From contig JALOLW010000223.1 of the NCBI GenBank assembly GCA_025455795.1, positions 1 through 6,888 of the forward strand: a DNA stretch of 6,888 bases, in the 5' to 3' direction. Positions 6,313 through 6,888 of this stretch are shown in pieces. The notes under the pieces were generated by a model. That model saw only the letters and a program-made list of their open reading frames with translations. It had not been told where the DNA came from and ran no database searches. The position numbers and the translations under genes are program-made. The DNA is from Spirosomataceae bacterium. GTDB lineage: Bacteria > Bacteroidota > Bacteroidia > Cytophagales > Spirosomataceae. Within the stretch, counting starts at the first letter, position 1. Each line of letters begins with the position of its first letter.

Positions 6313-6888
6313 TCATGATTTAGCTACAATCTGTTGAGAAGTCGAATCATAACGATACGCTACAATTTCACCCGATCGTATCAAACTTATTGCCTGTTCG
6401 ATAATCGTTAATGGCGCCATAAACCATTCTCTTGGTATGTGGCGTTGTCCTTTTTTATCGAAAACGTCAATCTCTAAACAGGCTTTTCCAAAAAAATTAT
6501 GGAGTAACTGCTCCAATTTTTGTGGATTGAGATTGTAACACGTAAAGTAGGTTACTACGCTTACATCGGCCATCAGAAAAGTAGGCTCGTCTTTGGCATT
6601 TTTGATACGCTCCGCTACCGTCGTTTTTGAATAGCCAATTTTGTACAAATGAGGAATTTGTTGAATCGCTGCCTGCGTACTTTTCGACTTCAACACATAG
6701 ATAAAACCCGTTTCTTGGTCTTCTTCAGTTACGGTGTCAAAAGTAGCGGCCACGGCATCGGCGTGGTCGGTCACCACTTGCCCGTTGGCGTATAGAATCT
6801 TTTCTACCGAGCGTTTGAGCATGTTTGATTCGGTGCCATTTTCAAAAATACAACGCGTGCGCCCATCCTCCCGTACGCGCGTACCATC
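6313..6888 (-). CDS. GIY-YIG nuclease family protein (T5orf172/MUG113 type), 5' end cut by the window
   Basis: The frame ends with TGA at 6315-6313 and is open to the window edge, giving 191 visible residues. The ATG at 6822 is in frame, but the 22 codons before it read as ordinary protein (DGRTRCIFENGTESN) that fits family members as I remember them, so the true start lies outside. Numbering from that internal Met, the GIY-YIG core is visible: FIYVLKS at 40-46, LYKIGYS at 59-65, Arg72 in AERI, and Glu104 in KLEQLLHNFF as the likely metal ligand, then PREWFMAPL at 130-138. Such proteins are single-domain or small-domain endonuclease-like enzymes, often in accessory or phage-related DNA; the biological role here is unknown. 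Local G+C is lower than next door: I counted 33% in 6481-6540 against 68% in 5641-5700, which may reflect a different origin. The next gene starts after 68 bp, and no clear terminator lies between them. Confidence 0.85.
   Translation of the reverse strand, partial: DGTRVREDGRTRCIFENGTESNMLKRSVEKILYANGQVVTDHADAVAATFDTVTEEDQETGFIYVLKSKSTQAAIQQIPHLYKIGYSKTTVAERIKNAKDEPTFLMADVSVVTYFTCYNLNPQKLEQLLHNFFGKACLEIDVFDKKGQRHIPREWFMAPLTIIEQAISLIRSGEIVAYRYDSTSQQIVAKS

Overview
The window reads as a piece of a Bacteroidota chromosome, probably of the Cytophagales type (the order is inferred). Four things support this. The promoter in front of dabA matches the Bacteroidota consensus TTTG-N(~20)-TAnnTTTG. Start codons are preceded by A-rich leaders without a Shine-Dalgarno sequence. 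The exported peptidase has a short Lys-rich, Leu-rich signal peptide ending in TFA-Q. The DabA/DabB-like pair also resembles what I know of this group. All four recognisable genes lie on the minus strand, so transcription runs from high to low coordinates.

Layout, in order of transcription. (1) 6888-6313: a GIY-YIG nuclease-family gene of the T5orf172/MUG113 type, whose reading frame is still open at the window edge, so its true start lies outside. (2) 6244-4331: a secreted M14-family metallocarboxypeptidase-like protein with Asp-rich calcium-loop-like inserts and altered active-site positions. It is closed by a strong intrinsic terminator at about 4298-4263. (3) 4207-1682: dabA (DUF2309/UPF0753, PF10070), with all four zinc-site residues of the family and its own promoter, which shares bases with the preceding terminator. 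(4) 1535-1: a NuoL-like proton-conducting membrane subunit, dabB, whose frame is open over 511 codons and runs off the window.

DabA and DabB together form the DAB dissolved-inorganic-carbon accumulation complex. DabA is a cytoplasmic, zinc-dependent, carbonic-anhydrase-like subunit, and DabB is a membrane cation-translocating subunit thought to couple CO2-to-bicarbonate conversion to the ion gradient. In a heterotroph this would supply bicarbonate for carboxylation reactions. The family is described, so the pair itself is not new. The less ordinary features are the perfect 15-bp inverted repeat built of two nested palindromes between dabA and dabB, the shared terminator/promoter bases, the altered M14 active site, and substitutions at two channel positions of DabB.

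The largest non-coding gap is 146 bp (1536-1681). I see no tRNA, rRNA, CRISPR array, insertion sequence or phage gene. The long plus-strand reading frames are antisense shadows of the minus-strand genes.
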